A stretch of 64,000 nt of DNA from Oscillospiraceae bacterium. GTDB taxonomy: Bacteria > Bacillota > Clostridia > Oscillospirales > CAG-272. Positions within the stretch are counted from its first letter, which is position 1, and the number at the start of each line of letters is the position of its first letter. Both the position numbers and the translations under genes were made by a program. The DNA lies in the NCBI GenBank assembly GCA_015063805.1, contig SVTK01000002.1:108644-172643 (forward strand). The letters run 5' to 3'. Below the pieces are notes generated by a model. It was not told where the DNA came from, made no database searches, and saw nothing but the letters and a program-made list of their open reading frames with translations. Shown piece after piece: positions 28,694-38,400 of this stretch.

Positions 28694-29992
28694 ATGCTTC
28701 ACCCTAATCTCTCCCTCAACGAAAAGGGGCACCTGACCATCGGCGGCATGGACGCCGTTGAGCTTGCCGCACAGTACGGTACCCCTGCCTATATCATTGA
28801 CGAAGATATGGTGCGCCAGAATTGCCGCACCTACCGCTCCGCCATGGCCAAATACTTCGGCGGAAACTCCCGCCCGCTGTACGCCTCCAAGGCCCTCAGC
28901 TGCACCGGGATGTATCATCTCGTCCGCGAAGAAGGCCTGGGCATCGACTGTGTGTCCGGTGGTGAGCTCTTCACCGCCAAGACCGCAGGCTTCCCCGCCG
29001 GCAGAATCTATTTCCACGGCAACAACAAAACCGACCGCGATCTCTGCGATGCCCTGGATATGGGCGTCGGCACCATCGTAGTGGATCACGAGGACGAGCT
29101 CCGCGCCCTGGCTGCCCTTGCGGCTGAGCGGGGCATCCGCCAGCGCATTCTCCTGCGCATTTCCCCCGGCATCGACCCTCACACTCACCGCGCCATCAGC
29201 ACGGGAAGTGTTGACTCCAAGTTCGGCCGCGCCATTGAGACCGGCCAGGCCCGGGCCATTGTGGCCGAGGCACTTTCCCTGCCCTCCCTTGAGCTGGTTG
29301 GACTGCATTGCCACATCGGCTCCCAGATCTTTGACATCGACCCCTTCGTGGATGCGGCGCGGATTATGACCGCATTTTTGGGTGAACTGAAGCGCGACCT
29401 GGGCTTCGATTGCCGTAAGCTGAACCTCGGGGGCGGCTTCGGTGTCCGCTACACCGAGTTTGACCCCGTCATCGACTACGCTGATGCCATCCGCCGTATG
29501 GCCGAGGTGGTCCACACCCTCTGCGCCGAGAACAAGATCCACGTTCCCGACATTCTGCTGGAGCCCGGCCGCTCCCTGGTGGCCGCCGCCGGTACCACCC
29601 TCTACACCGTTGGCTCCGTGAAGGAGATCCCCGGCTTCAAGTGCTACGTTTCGGTGGACGGCGGTATGCCCGACAACCCCCGCTATGCCCTCTACGGCTC
29701 CCGCTACACGGCGCTGATTGCCAACCGCGCGGGAGAGGAGAAGACCGAAACTGTCACCATTGCCGGCCGCTGCTGTGAGAGCGGCGACCTCATCGGCGAG
29801 GAGATGCCCCTCCAGCCAGCCCGCCGCGGGGATATTCTGGCTGTACTCTCCACCGGTGCCTACAACTATTCCATGGCCTCCAACTACAACCGCATTCCCC
29901 GCCCCCCTGTGATCTTTGTGGCCGGGGGGAGAACCACGCTGGCCGTTCGCCGCGAAACCTACCGCGACATTGTCGCTCTGGATCAACTTTGA
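28694..29992 (+). CDS. lysA: Diaminopimelate decarboxylase
   Basis: YASKALSCTGMY PLP-Lys region; GLHCHIGSQI; EPGRSLVAAAGTTLYTVGSVKE. Confidence 0.96.
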   Translation: MLHPNLSLNEKGHLTIGGMDAVELAAQYGTPAYIIDEDMVRQNCRTYRSAMAKYFGGNSRPLYASKALSCTGMYHLVREEGLGIDCVSGGELFTAKTAGFPAGRIYFHGNNKTDRDLCDALDMGVGTIVVDHEDELRALAALAAERGIRQRILLRISPGIDPHTHRAISTGSVDSKFGRAIETGQARAIVAEALSLPSLELVGLHCHIGSQIFDIDPFVDAARIMTAFLGELKRDLGFDCRKLNLGGGFGVRYTEFDPVIDYADAIRRMAEVVHTLCAENKIHVPDILLEPGRSLVAAAGTTLYTVGSVKEIPGFKCYVSVDGGMPDNPRYALYGSRYTALIANRAGEEKTETVTIAGRCCESGDLIGEEMPLQPARRGDILAVLSTGAYNYSMASNYNRIPRPPVIFVAGGRTTLAVRRETYRDIVALDQL

Positions 29993-30019
29993 TTTCCCCT
30001 GAAAGGAAAATCGTCTGAT

Positions 30020-30700
30020 ATGATTGAAGCCTTTATCAATCGGCTCCCCTCCCTGCTTCTGTCCCTGCCCATTGTTCTGCTTGCCCTCTCGGTACACGAG
30101 GCGGCCCACGGCTATGCGGCATACCGGCTGGGAGATCCCACCGCCCGCAATCTGGGACGGCTGACCCTCAACCCCCTCAAGCACCTGGACCCTGTGGGAT
30201 TTCTCTGCATGGTCTTCTTCCGCTTCGGTTGGGCAAAGCCTGTCCCCGTCAACACCCGCAACTTCAAAAATCCCCGTCGGGATATGGCCCTCACCGGCAT
30301 TGCCGGCCCCATTTCCAATGTACTGCTGGCCTTCCTTTTTGTGGTACTCCTGCGGATCTATGTGATCTTCGTCGATCCGGTTTACCTGCTCTATGGGGAC
30401 GGTTTTATGGCAACGGTTGCCTATCTGTTCTATATTTTTCTGCTGTCGGGGGTTACGCTCAACCTCAGCCTGGCGGTGTTCAACATGATTCCGGTACCGC
30501 CCCTGGACGGCTCCCGGTTCTGTTATGTTTTCCTGCCCACCAAGGTCTACTTCGGCCTGATGAAATACGAGCGCTACATTTCTCTCGCCATTATGCTCCT
30601 GCTTTTCCTCGGCGTTCTCTCGGGGCCTCTCGGTTGGATCGTGGATAAGCTGATGTGGCTGATGTGCCGCATGGTGGCCATGCCCGCATGGGTATATTGA
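30020..30700 (+). CDS. Site-2 protease (M50) family membrane protein
   Basis: SVHEAAHGYAAYRLGD (HExxH); NMIPVPPLDGSRF. Confidence 0.92.
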   Translation: MIEAFINRLPSLLLSLPIVLLALSVHEAAHGYAAYRLGDPTARNLGRLTLNPLKHLDPVGFLCMVFFRFGWAKPVPVNTRNFKNPRRDMALTGIAGPISNVLLAFLFVVLLRIYVIFVDPVYLLYGDGFMATVAYLFYIFLLSGVTLNLSLAVFNMIPVPPLDGSRFCYVFLPTKVYFGLMKYERYISLAIMLLLFLGVLSGPLGWIVDKLMWLMCRMVAMPAWVY

Positions 30701-30710
30701 GGTGAAGACT

Positions 30711-31550
30711 ATGGAAGCCATCACTTACCATCTTGATCAGTTTGACGGCCCCCTTGACCTGCTCCTCTCCCTCATTGCCAAGAACAAGGTCAACATCGCC
30801 GATATCCCTATCTCCCTCATCTGCGACCAGTATATGGAATATATCTCTGCTGCCCAGGCCCTGGACATGGAGATCGCCGCCGAGTTTCTGGTCATGGCCA
30901 GCGAGCTGATGCTCATCAAGAGCCGGATGCTCCTGCCGCGACTGGAAGCCGAGGAGGAAGACCCCCGTGCCGCCCTGGCCGATGCCCTTCTGCAGTATCA
31001 GCGGGCCAAAGCTGCCGCGGTGCGGCTGGGAGAGCGCTTCGCCCAATATGGCGGACGCATGGTCAAGGATACCGACGAAATTTCGGTGGACCGCAGCTAT
31101 GTGGCCGACCATGACGCAGATCTGCTTCGCCGCGCCCTGCGCCATATGCTGGCACAAACCAAGCCAACAGCCAAAGAAATCTCCCACCACTTCACCCCTC
31201 TCATCCGACGTCCCATTGTTCCCGTGGAGGTGAAGATCATCGGCATTCTCAGCCATATGCAGACCCACGGCGCATCGACTTTGGGGGAACTGCTGGCCGA
31301 CTCCCCCTCCCGGGGGGATCTGATTGCCGCCTTCCTTGGGGTTCTTGAACTGGTGAAGGTTCGCCGTCTTCTCATTGACACCGGGGATGAGGAAAACCGT
31401 CCCATCTATGACCTGCGTACGCGATTCCTGCTCAACACCGACGAATCTACCATCTTGAAGGAAGAAGCGGGAGAATACGACCGCCCTGCCGAAAATTCCG
31501 CCAGCGACTCCGCTGATCCCGACCAAGAAAGGAATGCTGACCATGGATGA
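30711..31550 (+). CDS. scpA: Segregation and condensation protein A
   Basis: YHLDQFDGPLDLLLSLIAKNKVNIADIPI. Confidence 0.95.
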   Translation: MEAITYHLDQFDGPLDLLLSLIAKNKVNIADIPISLICDQYMEYISAAQALDMEIAAEFLVMASELMLIKSRMLLPRLEAEEEDPRAALADALLQYQRAKAAAVRLGERFAQYGGRMVKDTDEISVDRSYVADHDADLLRRALRHMLAQTKPTAKEISHHFTPLIRRPIVPVEVKIIGILSHMQTHGASTLGELLADSPSRGDLIAAFLGVLELVKVRRLLIDTGDEENRPIYDLRTRFLLNTDESTILKEEAGEYDRPAENSASDSADPDQERNADHG

Positions 31551-32316
31551 ATCCGTTGCCATTACCGATATCCGAAAAATCACCCAGGCCATTGAGGCCA
31601 TTCTCTTCGCCGCGGGCCATCCCGTGTCCTACGACCGGCTCAGTGATGTGCTGGGACTGCCCGCCGCCGAGGTGCGCCGCCTGGCTGAGCATATGGCCCT
31701 GAGCTACAACGGCGAAGACAGCGACCGGGGCATTCTCCTCCTCTGCATGGAGGACGGCTGCCAGCTCTGCACCAAGGAAGAATATGCCCCCTACATCCGC
31801 GAGGCGCTGGGCATTCGCCGGGGCGGCAACCTGTCGGCATCCTCCCTTGAGGTGCTGGCGGTGATCGCCTACAATCAGCCCGTCACCCGTTCCTACATTG
31901 ACGCGGTCCGCGGCGTGGACAGCTCCTATGCCGTCAACTCCCTCATCGACCGCAACCTCATCGAATCCTGCGGGCGGCTGGATGCCCCCGGCAGACCCAT
32001 GCTTTATGCTACCACCCCCGACTTTCTGCGGGTCTTCGGCCTGGAGAGCCTGGCCGATCTGCCCGACGGAGATGCCCTGGCCCTGGCCAGCGCCACCAAG
32101 TATGAGGAAGTCAGCGGTGAGCAGAGCAAGGCAGAGGAAGCAGCGGCCGCGTCTGCCGATTCCACCGAAGCCGAACTGCCCACTGAAGAAACGGCAGAGG
32201 GAATCGCCGCCGAGACCGAAGATGTCACATCCACCGAGGCCGCCGAAACCGAAGAACTCCCCGATCCCGAGGAAGATATGCCCGAGGGTGCGGTGGGCTT
32301 TACCGATCTCGACTAA
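31543..32316 (+). CDS. scpB: Segregation and condensation protein B with acidic C-terminal tail
   Basis: IEAILFAAGHPVSYDRLSDVLG; LEVLAVIAYNQPVTRSYIDAVRGVDSSYAVNSLIDRNLIE. Confidence 0.95.
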   Translation: MDESVAITDIRKITQAIEAILFAAGHPVSYDRLSDVLGLPAAEVRRLAEHMALSYNGEDSDRGILLLCMEDGCQLCTKEEYAPYIREALGIRRGGNLSASSLEVLAVIAYNQPVTRSYIDAVRGVDSSYAVNSLIDRNLIESCGRLDAPGRPMLYATTPDFLRVFGLESLADLPDGDALALASATKYEEVSGEQSKAEEAAAASADSTEAELPTEETAEGIAAETEDVTSTEAAETEELPDPEEDMPEGAVGFTDLD

Positions 32317-32370
32317 ACTTCCCCTTTTGGGGCAATACTTACCAAAAGCGAATCTCTGCGAAAGGAGGAT

Positions 32371-33069
32371 ATGATGCTCGTTCTCAAGATCCTGCTCATC
32401 ACCCTGGCTGTCATTGTGGGCCTGCTCATCTTCCTTCTTTCCCTGCGAGCCAAGGTCACCATTGACTACCGCGAGGAGCTTGCCCTCACCGTCACGGTGC
32501 TGGGAATCCCCTTCCGCATTCTCCCCGCCCGGGAGAAAAAAGTGAAGGTGAACCGCTACAGCCCAAAGAAAATGCGCCGGCTTGAACGCAAGGCGGCAGA
32601 AAAGAAGAAAAAGAACGCGCCCAAAGAAAAGCGCAAGGCCGAACTGAAGGCAAAGCAAAAGGCCGAGCGAAAGGCCGCCGCCAAAAACAGGCCCAAGGCT
32701 CCCCTGGACCAGACCCTGAAGATGATCCTTGAACTGCTGAAGATCTTTTTCGTCCGCTTTGGCCATCACCTGCATATCCACCTCACCCGTCTGCGCCTCA
32801 CCGTGGCCACAGGGGACGCGGCCAAGACCGCCATCCTTTGGGGGGCTGTCTGCCCCACCGTCCACGCCATTCTGGAACTGCTGGATCGGGGTACCAACCT
32901 GCACGTCCGCCCCGACAGCGACATTGACGTGCAAGTCGACTTCGTGGGTGAGCAGATCACCGCAGATATCTGCATCGCCTTCTCCCTGCGGGTATGGAAT
33001 CTGCTTGACATCGGGTTCCGCCTGCTGTTCGGCTACCTCAAGCATAAGCCCGCCATCCCCTCCGCCTGA
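32371..33069 (+). CDS. DUF2953 domain-containing membrane-associated protein
   Basis: N-terminal TM; GDAAKTAILWGAVCPTVHAILELLD...; immediately upstream of ytfJ as in Firmicutes. Confidence 0.8.
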   Translation: MMLVLKILLITLAVIVGLLIFLLSLRAKVTIDYREELALTVTVLGIPFRILPAREKKVKVNRYSPKKMRRLERKAAEKKKKNAPKEKRKAELKAKQKAERKAAAKNRPKAPLDQTLKMILELLKIFFVRFGHHLHIHLTRLRLTVATGDAAKTAILWGAVCPTVHAILELLDRGTNLHVRPDSDIDVQVDFVGEQITADICIAFSLRVWNLLDIGFRLLFGYLKHKPAIPSA

Positions 33070-33126
33070 GTTTCCCTCTTGGGACTGCAATCAACCACTA
33101 TTTTCTCAATGAAAGGACATATAATT

Positions 33127-33594
33127 ATGGCTGATACTTCCGCAAACAAGCTGAGTGAAATTATCCAGACTTCGCTGGAAAATATCCGCACCATGGTGGA
33201 TGCCAATACCGTCATCGGCAACCCCATCAACACCGAAAGCGGTACCACCATCATCCCCATCTCCAAGATCTCCATGGGCTTTGCCTCAGGAGGTCTTGAC
33301 TACAACGACAAAAACGCCGCACAGGTCAGCGGTCAGCCCAACTCCCGTCCTCTCCACCACAACTTCGGCGGCGGAGGCGGCACCGGGCTCTCCATCTCCC
33401 CTGTTGGCTTCCTCATTATTAATAAGGAAGGGAACGTGGATCTCATCAATGTGGGTACTCCCGTCCCCAACGATCCCATCGAGCAGATCAGCGGTCTGAT
33501 TGAGCGCTCCCCCGACATTTTCTCCAAGATCAAAGCGGTCTTCCGCAAGAAGGCCGACGATCCCGAGGACGGAGACGATCTGCCCACGGCATAA
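33127..33594 (+). CDS. ytfJ: Sporulation protein YtfJ/GerW family
   Basis: VIGNPINTESGTTIIPISKISMGFASGG; GGGGGTGLSISPVGFLII. Confidence 0.95.
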   Translation: MADTSANKLSEIIQTSLENIRTMVDANTVIGNPINTESGTTIIPISKISMGFASGGLDYNDKNAAQVSGQPNSRPLHHNFGGGGGTGLSISPVGFLIINKEGNVDLINVGTPVPNDPIEQISGLIERSPDIFSKIKAVFRKKADDPEDGDDLPTA

Positions 33595-33636
33595 ACCGGC
33601 ATGAATCCCCGCCACCCCGCATAGAATGGATTACCT

Positions 33637-34791
33637 TTGATGTGGGGAGTGACGGTGATGAAAAAATGTCTTCGGGGCGCTTTGGCCGCCCTGCTCTGTC
33701 TATGCCTGTTCGGTTCGGTGCTCTGTTTGCCCGCGGCTGCCGAGCCTTCCGTTTCCGCGGCCTGCGCCGTGGTGATGGATGCGGACTCCGGCAAGATCGT
33801 GTGGGCCAAAAACGCCGATACCCGCCACGCCATGGCCAGCACCACCAAGATCATGACCGCCCTGGTAGCTCTGCGCTTGGCCGAGCTTGACCGTCCTATA
33901 GAGGTATCCCCTCAGGCTGTCGGGATCGAGGGGTCTTCGGTCTATCTTTATCCGGGGGAAAAACTCTCCCTGGAAGAGCTGCTCTATGCCATGCTGCTGG
34001 AATCGGCCAACGATGCGGCTGCTGCCATTGCCATTGCCCTTTCGGGAAGCGTGGAGGCATTTGCCACCGAGATGAACACCTGCGCCGCCGAGATGGGATT
34101 GACCAATACTCACTTTACCAATCCCCACGGCCTGTGGGACGAGGATCACTACACCACCGCCGCAGAACTGGCCCACATCACCCGTGCGGCCATGGCCTTC
34201 CCCGCCTTCCGCACCATGGTGGCCACCTACAAAAAGACCATCCCCCTCAACCAGACCGAGGGGGTGCGGCTGCTCATCAACCACAACAAGCTGCTCAAAC
34301 TTTCTCCAGACGTCATTGGGGTAAAGACCGGTTATACCAAGAAAAGCGGCCGCTGTCTGGTGAGTGCCGCTGAGCGGGATGGCATTACCCTTATCGCTGT
34401 CACCCTGAATGCCCCCGACGACTGGCAGGATCATCTGCAGATGCTGGACTACGGCTTTTCCCGGCTGACCCATTATGCCTTTGGCGCCGCGGGAGAACTG
34501 CGCTATACCCTGCCGGTGGCAGGCGGAGAGCCGGACTATGTCACCCTCTTTAACACGGCTCCTCTGGCTGTTACCCTCCCCGCCGATGCACCGCCCCCCG
34601 AACTGCGGGTGGATCTGCCTCGCTTTCTCTACGCTCCCGTCACCGCCAATGCCCAACTGGGGCAGATCTGCTGTGTATCGGGCGGAGAAGTGGTGGCATC
34701 ATCCCCCCTGGTGGCCGCCTTTGCGGTGGACCGTGTCCCCGTCAAGATGGGATTTTGGGCGCGGCTGGGACGGCTTTTGGGCATCTGCTGA
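33637..34791 (+). CDS. Serine-type D-Ala-D-Ala carboxypeptidase (DacF-like)
   Basis: signal peptide; HAMASTTKIMTALVAL (SxxK), SANDAAAAIA (SxN), KTGYTKKSG (KTG). Confidence 0.93.
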   Translation: MMWGVTVMKKCLRGALAALLCLCLFGSVLCLPAAAEPSVSAACAVVMDADSGKIVWAKNADTRHAMASTTKIMTALVALRLAELDRPIEVSPQAVGIEGSSVYLYPGEKLSLEELLYAMLLESANDAAAAIAIALSGSVEAFATEMNTCAAEMGLTNTHFTNPHGLWDEDHYTTAAELAHITRAAMAFPAFRTMVATYKKTIPLNQTEGVRLLINHNKLLKLSPDVIGVKTGYTKKSGRCLVSAAERDGITLIAVTLNAPDDWQDHLQMLDYGFSRLTHYAFGAAGELRYTLPVAGGEPDYVTLFNTAPLAVTLPADAPPPELRVDLPRFLYAPVTANAQLGQICCVSGGEVVASSPLVAAFAVDRVPVKMGFWARLGRLLGIC

Positions 34792-34814
34792 AATTTGACA
34801 CACAAGGACTTACT

Positions 34815-35564
34815 ATGAAATCATCCAATCAAGCCCCCGAGCCTGTTCGGGTGCAGAAATACTTCACCGATTGCGGGGTCCTCTCCCGCCGGGCCGCAGA
34901 GGCAGAGATCCAAGCCGGCCTTGTGCGGGTCAACGGAGAGATTGTCTCCCTCGGTCAAAAGATCATCCCCGGGGTGGATCGGGTGGAATACCGGGGCAAG
35001 CCGGTTCTCCCCCCTGCCAAAACCGAACATACTTACCTGATGCTCAACAAGCCCCGCGGTGTGCTCTCCTCGGCCGCCGATGATCGTGGACGCCGCTGTG
35101 TCACCGATCTCACCGCTGATGCGGGAGTTCGCGTCTACCCGGTGGGACGGCTGGATTACCAGTCGGAGGGACTCCTTCTCCTCACCGACGACGGTGACCT
35201 CACCTACCGCCTCACCCATCCCCGCCATGAGATCCCCAAAATCTATCATGTGACGGTGAAGGGCTGTCTCTCCGATGGGCAGATCGATGCCCTGGGACAG
35301 CCCCTGGTGTTAGACGGCTATCTGACACAGCCCATTGGCGTCACCCGGCTGGAAGAGCGGGACGGCAACACCCTTTTGCGCATGGTCCTCTATGAAGGGC
35401 GAAACCGGCAGATCCGCCGCACCTGTGCGGAGCGGGGCCTGCAGGTTCTCCGCCTTTACCGCGTCGCCATCGGCGAGCTGACGCTGGGAGATCTTGCTCC
35501 CGGAAAATGGCGGCATCTCACCGCCGAGGAAGTCGCCTACCTTACCCAAAATACGAAAGGATAA
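34815..35564 (+). CDS. 16S/23S rRNA pseudouridine synthase RluB/RsuA family
   Basis: S4 domain; VYPVGRLDYQSEGLLLLTDDGDL; YEGRNRQIRR. Confidence 0.94.
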   Translation: MKSSNQAPEPVRVQKYFTDCGVLSRRAAEAEIQAGLVRVNGEIVSLGQKIIPGVDRVEYRGKPVLPPAKTEHTYLMLNKPRGVLSSAADDRGRRCVTDLTADAGVRVYPVGRLDYQSEGLLLLTDDGDLTYRLTHPRHEIPKIYHVTVKGCLSDGQIDALGQPLVLDGYLTQPIGVTRLEERDGNTLLRMVLYEGRNRQIRRTCAERGLQVLRLYRVAIGELTLGDLAPGKWRHLTAEEVAYLTQNTKG

Positions 35565-35571
35565 CCCCATC

Positions 35572-36000
35572 ATGCTGGAAGTTAAACCCATTCAATCCAA
35601 AGCCGAGCAGGAGGATATCTGCATCCGCTGCGGCGTGGAATTTGACGTTGATCTGCTGGCCTACGCCGCTGTGGTGGACGATGAGCTCCACGGTGTTTGC
35701 CAGTTTGTACTCACCCCCGAGGGCGGTTCCCTCCGCAGTCTCGGCACCGTAAGCAGCCGGGAGCCCGATTTCACCGCCATGTTTGTGCTGGGCCGCGCTG
35801 CCCTGAACTTCATCGACCTCTGCGGTGTGCACTACGCCACCTTCGATGCCCCCATTGCCGACGAGGCCGAGGAGCGATTGATTCGCGCCATCGGTTTCTC
35901 CCAGGAGGAAGACGGACGCTGGGGTGTGGATCTGACCCACTTTTTCGAGCATCCCTGCCAGCATCACGCCACCGGCCCCGCTGATCAGCCCAATTTTTAA
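35572..36000 (+). CDS. Conserved hypothetical, GNAT-fold-like
   Basis: Complete ORF with GAAAGG SD; ...ADEAEERLIRAIGFSQEEDGRW resembles a GNAT C-terminal half. Confidence 0.6.
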   Translation: MLEVKPIQSKAEQEDICIRCGVEFDVDLLAYAAVVDDELHGVCQFVLTPEGGSLRSLGTVSSREPDFTAMFVLGRAALNFIDLCGVHYATFDAPIADEAEERLIRAIGFSQEEDGRWGVDLTHFFEHPCQHHATGPADQPNF

Positions 36001-36016
36001 CCTTAAATTTTCCATC

Positions 36017-36061
36017 GCGCCGCGAATTTGGCAAAATATACCAAATTTGCGGCGCTTTTTT
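36017..36061 (+). terminator. Intrinsic terminator upstream of spo0A
   Basis: GCGCCGCGAATTTGG/CCAAATTTGCGGCGC followed by T6. Confidence 0.9.
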
Positions 36062-36097
36062 CATGCAACTTTTCATCAGGAAATTTTTGGTAATCTC

Positions 36098-36126
36098 TTG
36101 AAATGTCGAGCACGATATGGTAAAAT
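36098..36126 (+). promoter_or_regulatory. Sigma-A-like promoter of spo0A
   Basis: TTGAAA -17- TAAAAT; partial 0A box TGTCGAg in the spacer. Confidence 0.7.
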
Positions 36127-36151
36127 ATGGTTGTGTCAAATTTTACCATAT
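36115..36151. repeat. Perfect 12-bp inverted repeat over spo0A -10 and TSS
   Basis: ATATGGTAAAAT-13 nt-ATTTTACCATAT. Confidence 0.9.
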
Positions 36152-36193
36152 TCGGTTATACAGAGATTACGAATACAGAAAGGAAGCAGTTAA

Positions 36194-36970
36194 ATGGAAC
36201 TCAACACCAAAATTCTCATTGCAGATGAAAACGCCGCGGCACGGGAGGAGCTCCGCGCCGATCTTCTCCGCGCAGGCTACCGCAATATCGAGGAAGCGGC
36301 CAACGGGGAGGAAGCCCTGGTCAAGCTGAGCCGTTTTCATCCCGATGTTGCCATTGTGGACGTGTGGCTGTCCAAGCTGGACGGCATCGGCGTCCTGCGG
36401 AACAGCCATGCCATCGATTTCACCCCCGACCGTCCTCCAAAATTCATTATCCTGTCCATGGTGGCCAATCAGACGGTTTTTGTGGAAGCATCTGCCGCCG
36501 GTGCCGCCCTGTGTATGCTCAAGCCCTTCGACAGCGGCAGTCTCATGGAACACATTGCCGCCCTCACCCGTGAGGCACCTTCCCTGCCTCAACGCACTCC
36601 ACAGCCCCAAGACAGCACCCCCGACATCGAGACACAAGTGACCAAGATCATTCACCAGATCGGCGTGCCCGCACACATCAAGGGCTACCAGTACCTGCGC
36701 ACCGCCATTCTGCTGGCCTTTCGGGACAGTGACATCATCAACTCGGTGACCAAAATGCTCTACCCCTCGGTGGCGAAAAAATACGCCACCACCACCTCCC
36801 GGGTGGAGCGCGCCATCCGCCACGCCATTGAGGTGGCCTGGGATCGGGGTGACATCGACACCCTCAATTCTTACTTCGGCTATACCATCCAGAACAACCG
36901 CGGCAAGCCCACCAACAGCGAATTCATTGCCATGATCGCCGACAACCTGCGGCTGAAGTATAAAATGTAA
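36194..36970 (+). CDS. spo0A: Sporulation master regulator Spo0A
   Basis: Receiver with D56; C-term [18 protein letters not shown]...[20 protein letters not shown]...[17 protein letters not shown]. Confidence 0.97.
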   Translation: MELNTKILIADENAAAREELRADLLRAGYRNIEEAANGEEALVKLSRFHPDVAIVDVWLSKLDGIGVLRNSHAIDFTPDRPPKFIILSMVANQTVFVEASAAGAALCMLKPFDSGSLMEHIAALTREAPSLPQRTPQPQDSTPDIETQVTKIIHQIGVPAHIKGYQYLRTAILLAFRDSDIINSVTKMLYPSVAKKYATTTSRVERAIRHAIEVAWDRGDIDTLNSYFGYTIQNNRGKPTNSEFIAMIADNLRLKYKM

Positions 36971-36988
36971 GAAAATTTGCAATAGCAC

Positions 36989-37017
36989 TTGACAAGACAT
37001 CGTGTCTGTGCTACAAT
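36989..37017 (+). promoter_or_regulatory. Sigma-A promoter of rpsF-ssb-rpsR
   Basis: TTGACA -17- TACAAT. Confidence 0.87.
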
Positions 37018-37028
37018 ATTGTTTCGGT

Positions 37029-37083
37029 ACAGGCTGTTTATGCCTGTCTCCTTACCGCGCATAAATTCTTTCATGTGTGCGGT
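37029..37083 (+). promoter_or_regulatory. Candidate S6:S18 leader structure
   Basis: Two hairpins in rpsF 5'UTR: ACAGGC/GCCTGT and ACCGCGCATA/TGTGTGCGGT. Confidence 0.45.
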
Positions 37084-37109
37084 CTTATGTCCATAGGGAG
37101 GTGTAAAAC

Positions 37110-37505
37110 ATGGAAAAGGTTATCAACACTTACGAAACCCTGTTCGTCGTCGACCCGACCAACGGTGACGAGGCTGTCAAGGCTACAGTGGAAAAGTTCA
37201 CTGCCCTGATTGCTGAAAACGGCACCATTGATCAGATCAACGAGTGGGGCAAGCGCCGTCTGGCTTATCCCATCAACGACATCAACGAGGGCCATTATGT
37301 CGTCGTGACCTACAAGAGTGCTCCCGAGTTCCCCGCTGAGCTCGAGCGTCTCTTCAAGATCAACGATGCCATCATGCGCACGATGACGCTGAAGCTGGAT
37401 GAGAAGGTCATGGCTAAGGTTGCTGCCGCTGCTGCCGCAAAGGCTGCCGCTGCTGAGGCTGCTGCCGCTGAGGCTGCTGCCGAGACCGCTGACGCCGAGG
37501 CTTAA
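37110..37505 (+). CDS. rpsF: 30S ribosomal protein S6, Ala/Glu-rich tail
   Basis: YETLFVVDPTNGDEAVKATVEKF...INEWGKRRLAYPINDINEGHYVV. Confidence 0.97.
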   Translation: MEKVINTYETLFVVDPTNGDEAVKATVEKFTALIAENGTIDQINEWGKRRLAYPINDINEGHYVVVTYKSAPEFPAELERLFKINDAIMRTMTLKLDEKVMAKVAAAAAAKAAAAEAAAAEAAAETADAEA

Positions 37506-37538
37506 GTCCCCCGCGAGTTGAATCAGGAGGCGTAAATC

Positions 37539-38021
37539 ATGGCAAATTTTAATCTCAACAAGGTAATCCTCGGGGGCAGAATGGTTGCCGATCCCGAGCT
37601 GAAGCAAACCACCAGCGGCGTCCCGGTTGTCTCCTTCCGCATTGCGGTCAACCGTCGCTTCCAGTCCAAGACTAATGACGGTCAGGGCCAGCCCCAGGCT
37701 GACTTCCTTGACATCGTGGCTTGGCGCCAGCAGGCCGAGTTTGTATCGCGCTATTTCCGCAAGGGCAGTTCCATCTGCGTTGTGGGCTCGATCCAGACCC
37801 GCAGCTGGACTGACCAGCAGGGTCAGAAGCGCTATACGACCGAGATCGTGGCGGATGAGATCAACTTTGTCGATTCCAAGGGCGAGGGCGGCGGAAACTA
37901 CGGCAGTGCGCCGGCCGGCCAGTATACGCCTGATTCCTACAGCGCTCCGTCCTATTCCTCGGGCGCTGCCAACACCCCGAAGTTCGAAGAAATTTCGGGT
38001 GACGATGATCTGCCGTTTTAA
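37539..38021 (+). CDS. ssb: Single-stranded DNA-binding protein
   Basis: MANFNLNKVILGGRMVADPELKQTTSGVPVVSFRIAVNRRF...; ends GDDDLPF. Confidence 0.97.
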   Translation: MANFNLNKVILGGRMVADPELKQTTSGVPVVSFRIAVNRRFQSKTNDGQGQPQADFLDIVAWRQQAEFVSRYFRKGSSICVVGSIQTRSWTDQQGQKRYTTEIVADEINFVDSKGEGGGNYGSAPAGQYTPDSYSAPSYSSGAANTPKFEEISGDDDLPF

Positions 38022-38048
38022 CCAAAATTGAACAGGAGGTAACGTATC

Positions 38049-38300
38049 ATGGATAGAACCGAAAACACTCAGCGTCCCGTGCGCCCCAACAAGAGAAGAA
38101 AGAAGGTTTGCGCCTTCTGCGCCGAGAAGATCGAGTACATTGATTACAAGGATTCCGCAAGACTGCGCAAGTTCATCAGCGAGCGCGGCAAGATTCTGCC
38201 CCGCCGCATCTCCGGAACCTGCGCAAAGCACCAGCGCGAGCTGACCACCGCGATCAAGCGTGCACGTCACACCGCTCTGCTGCCCTATATCTGCGACTAA
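38049..38300 (+). CDS. rpsR: 30S ribosomal protein S18
   Basis: [63 protein letters not shown]. Confidence 0.98.
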   Translation: MDRTENTQRPVRPNKRRKKVCAFCAEKIEYIDYKDSARLRKFISERGKILPRRISGTCAKHQRELTTAIKRARHTALLPYICD

Positions 38301-38310
38301 TCAGACACAG

Positions 38311-38342
38311 AAAAAGCCCTTCGCTTCAGCGAAGGGCTTTTT
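38311..38342. terminator. Intrinsic terminator after rpsR (bidirectional)
   Basis: AAAAAGCCCTTCGCT-tc-AGCGAAGGGCTTTTT. Confidence 0.92.
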
Positions 38343-38400
38343 GTTGTTTTATTCTTATAAACGAAAGTCATGCAAGCTCTCAATGACAAATTGAAATTGT

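Noticed and set aside
28685-30724. 679-aa minus-strand ORF
   Set aside because: Antisense to lysA and the M50 protease
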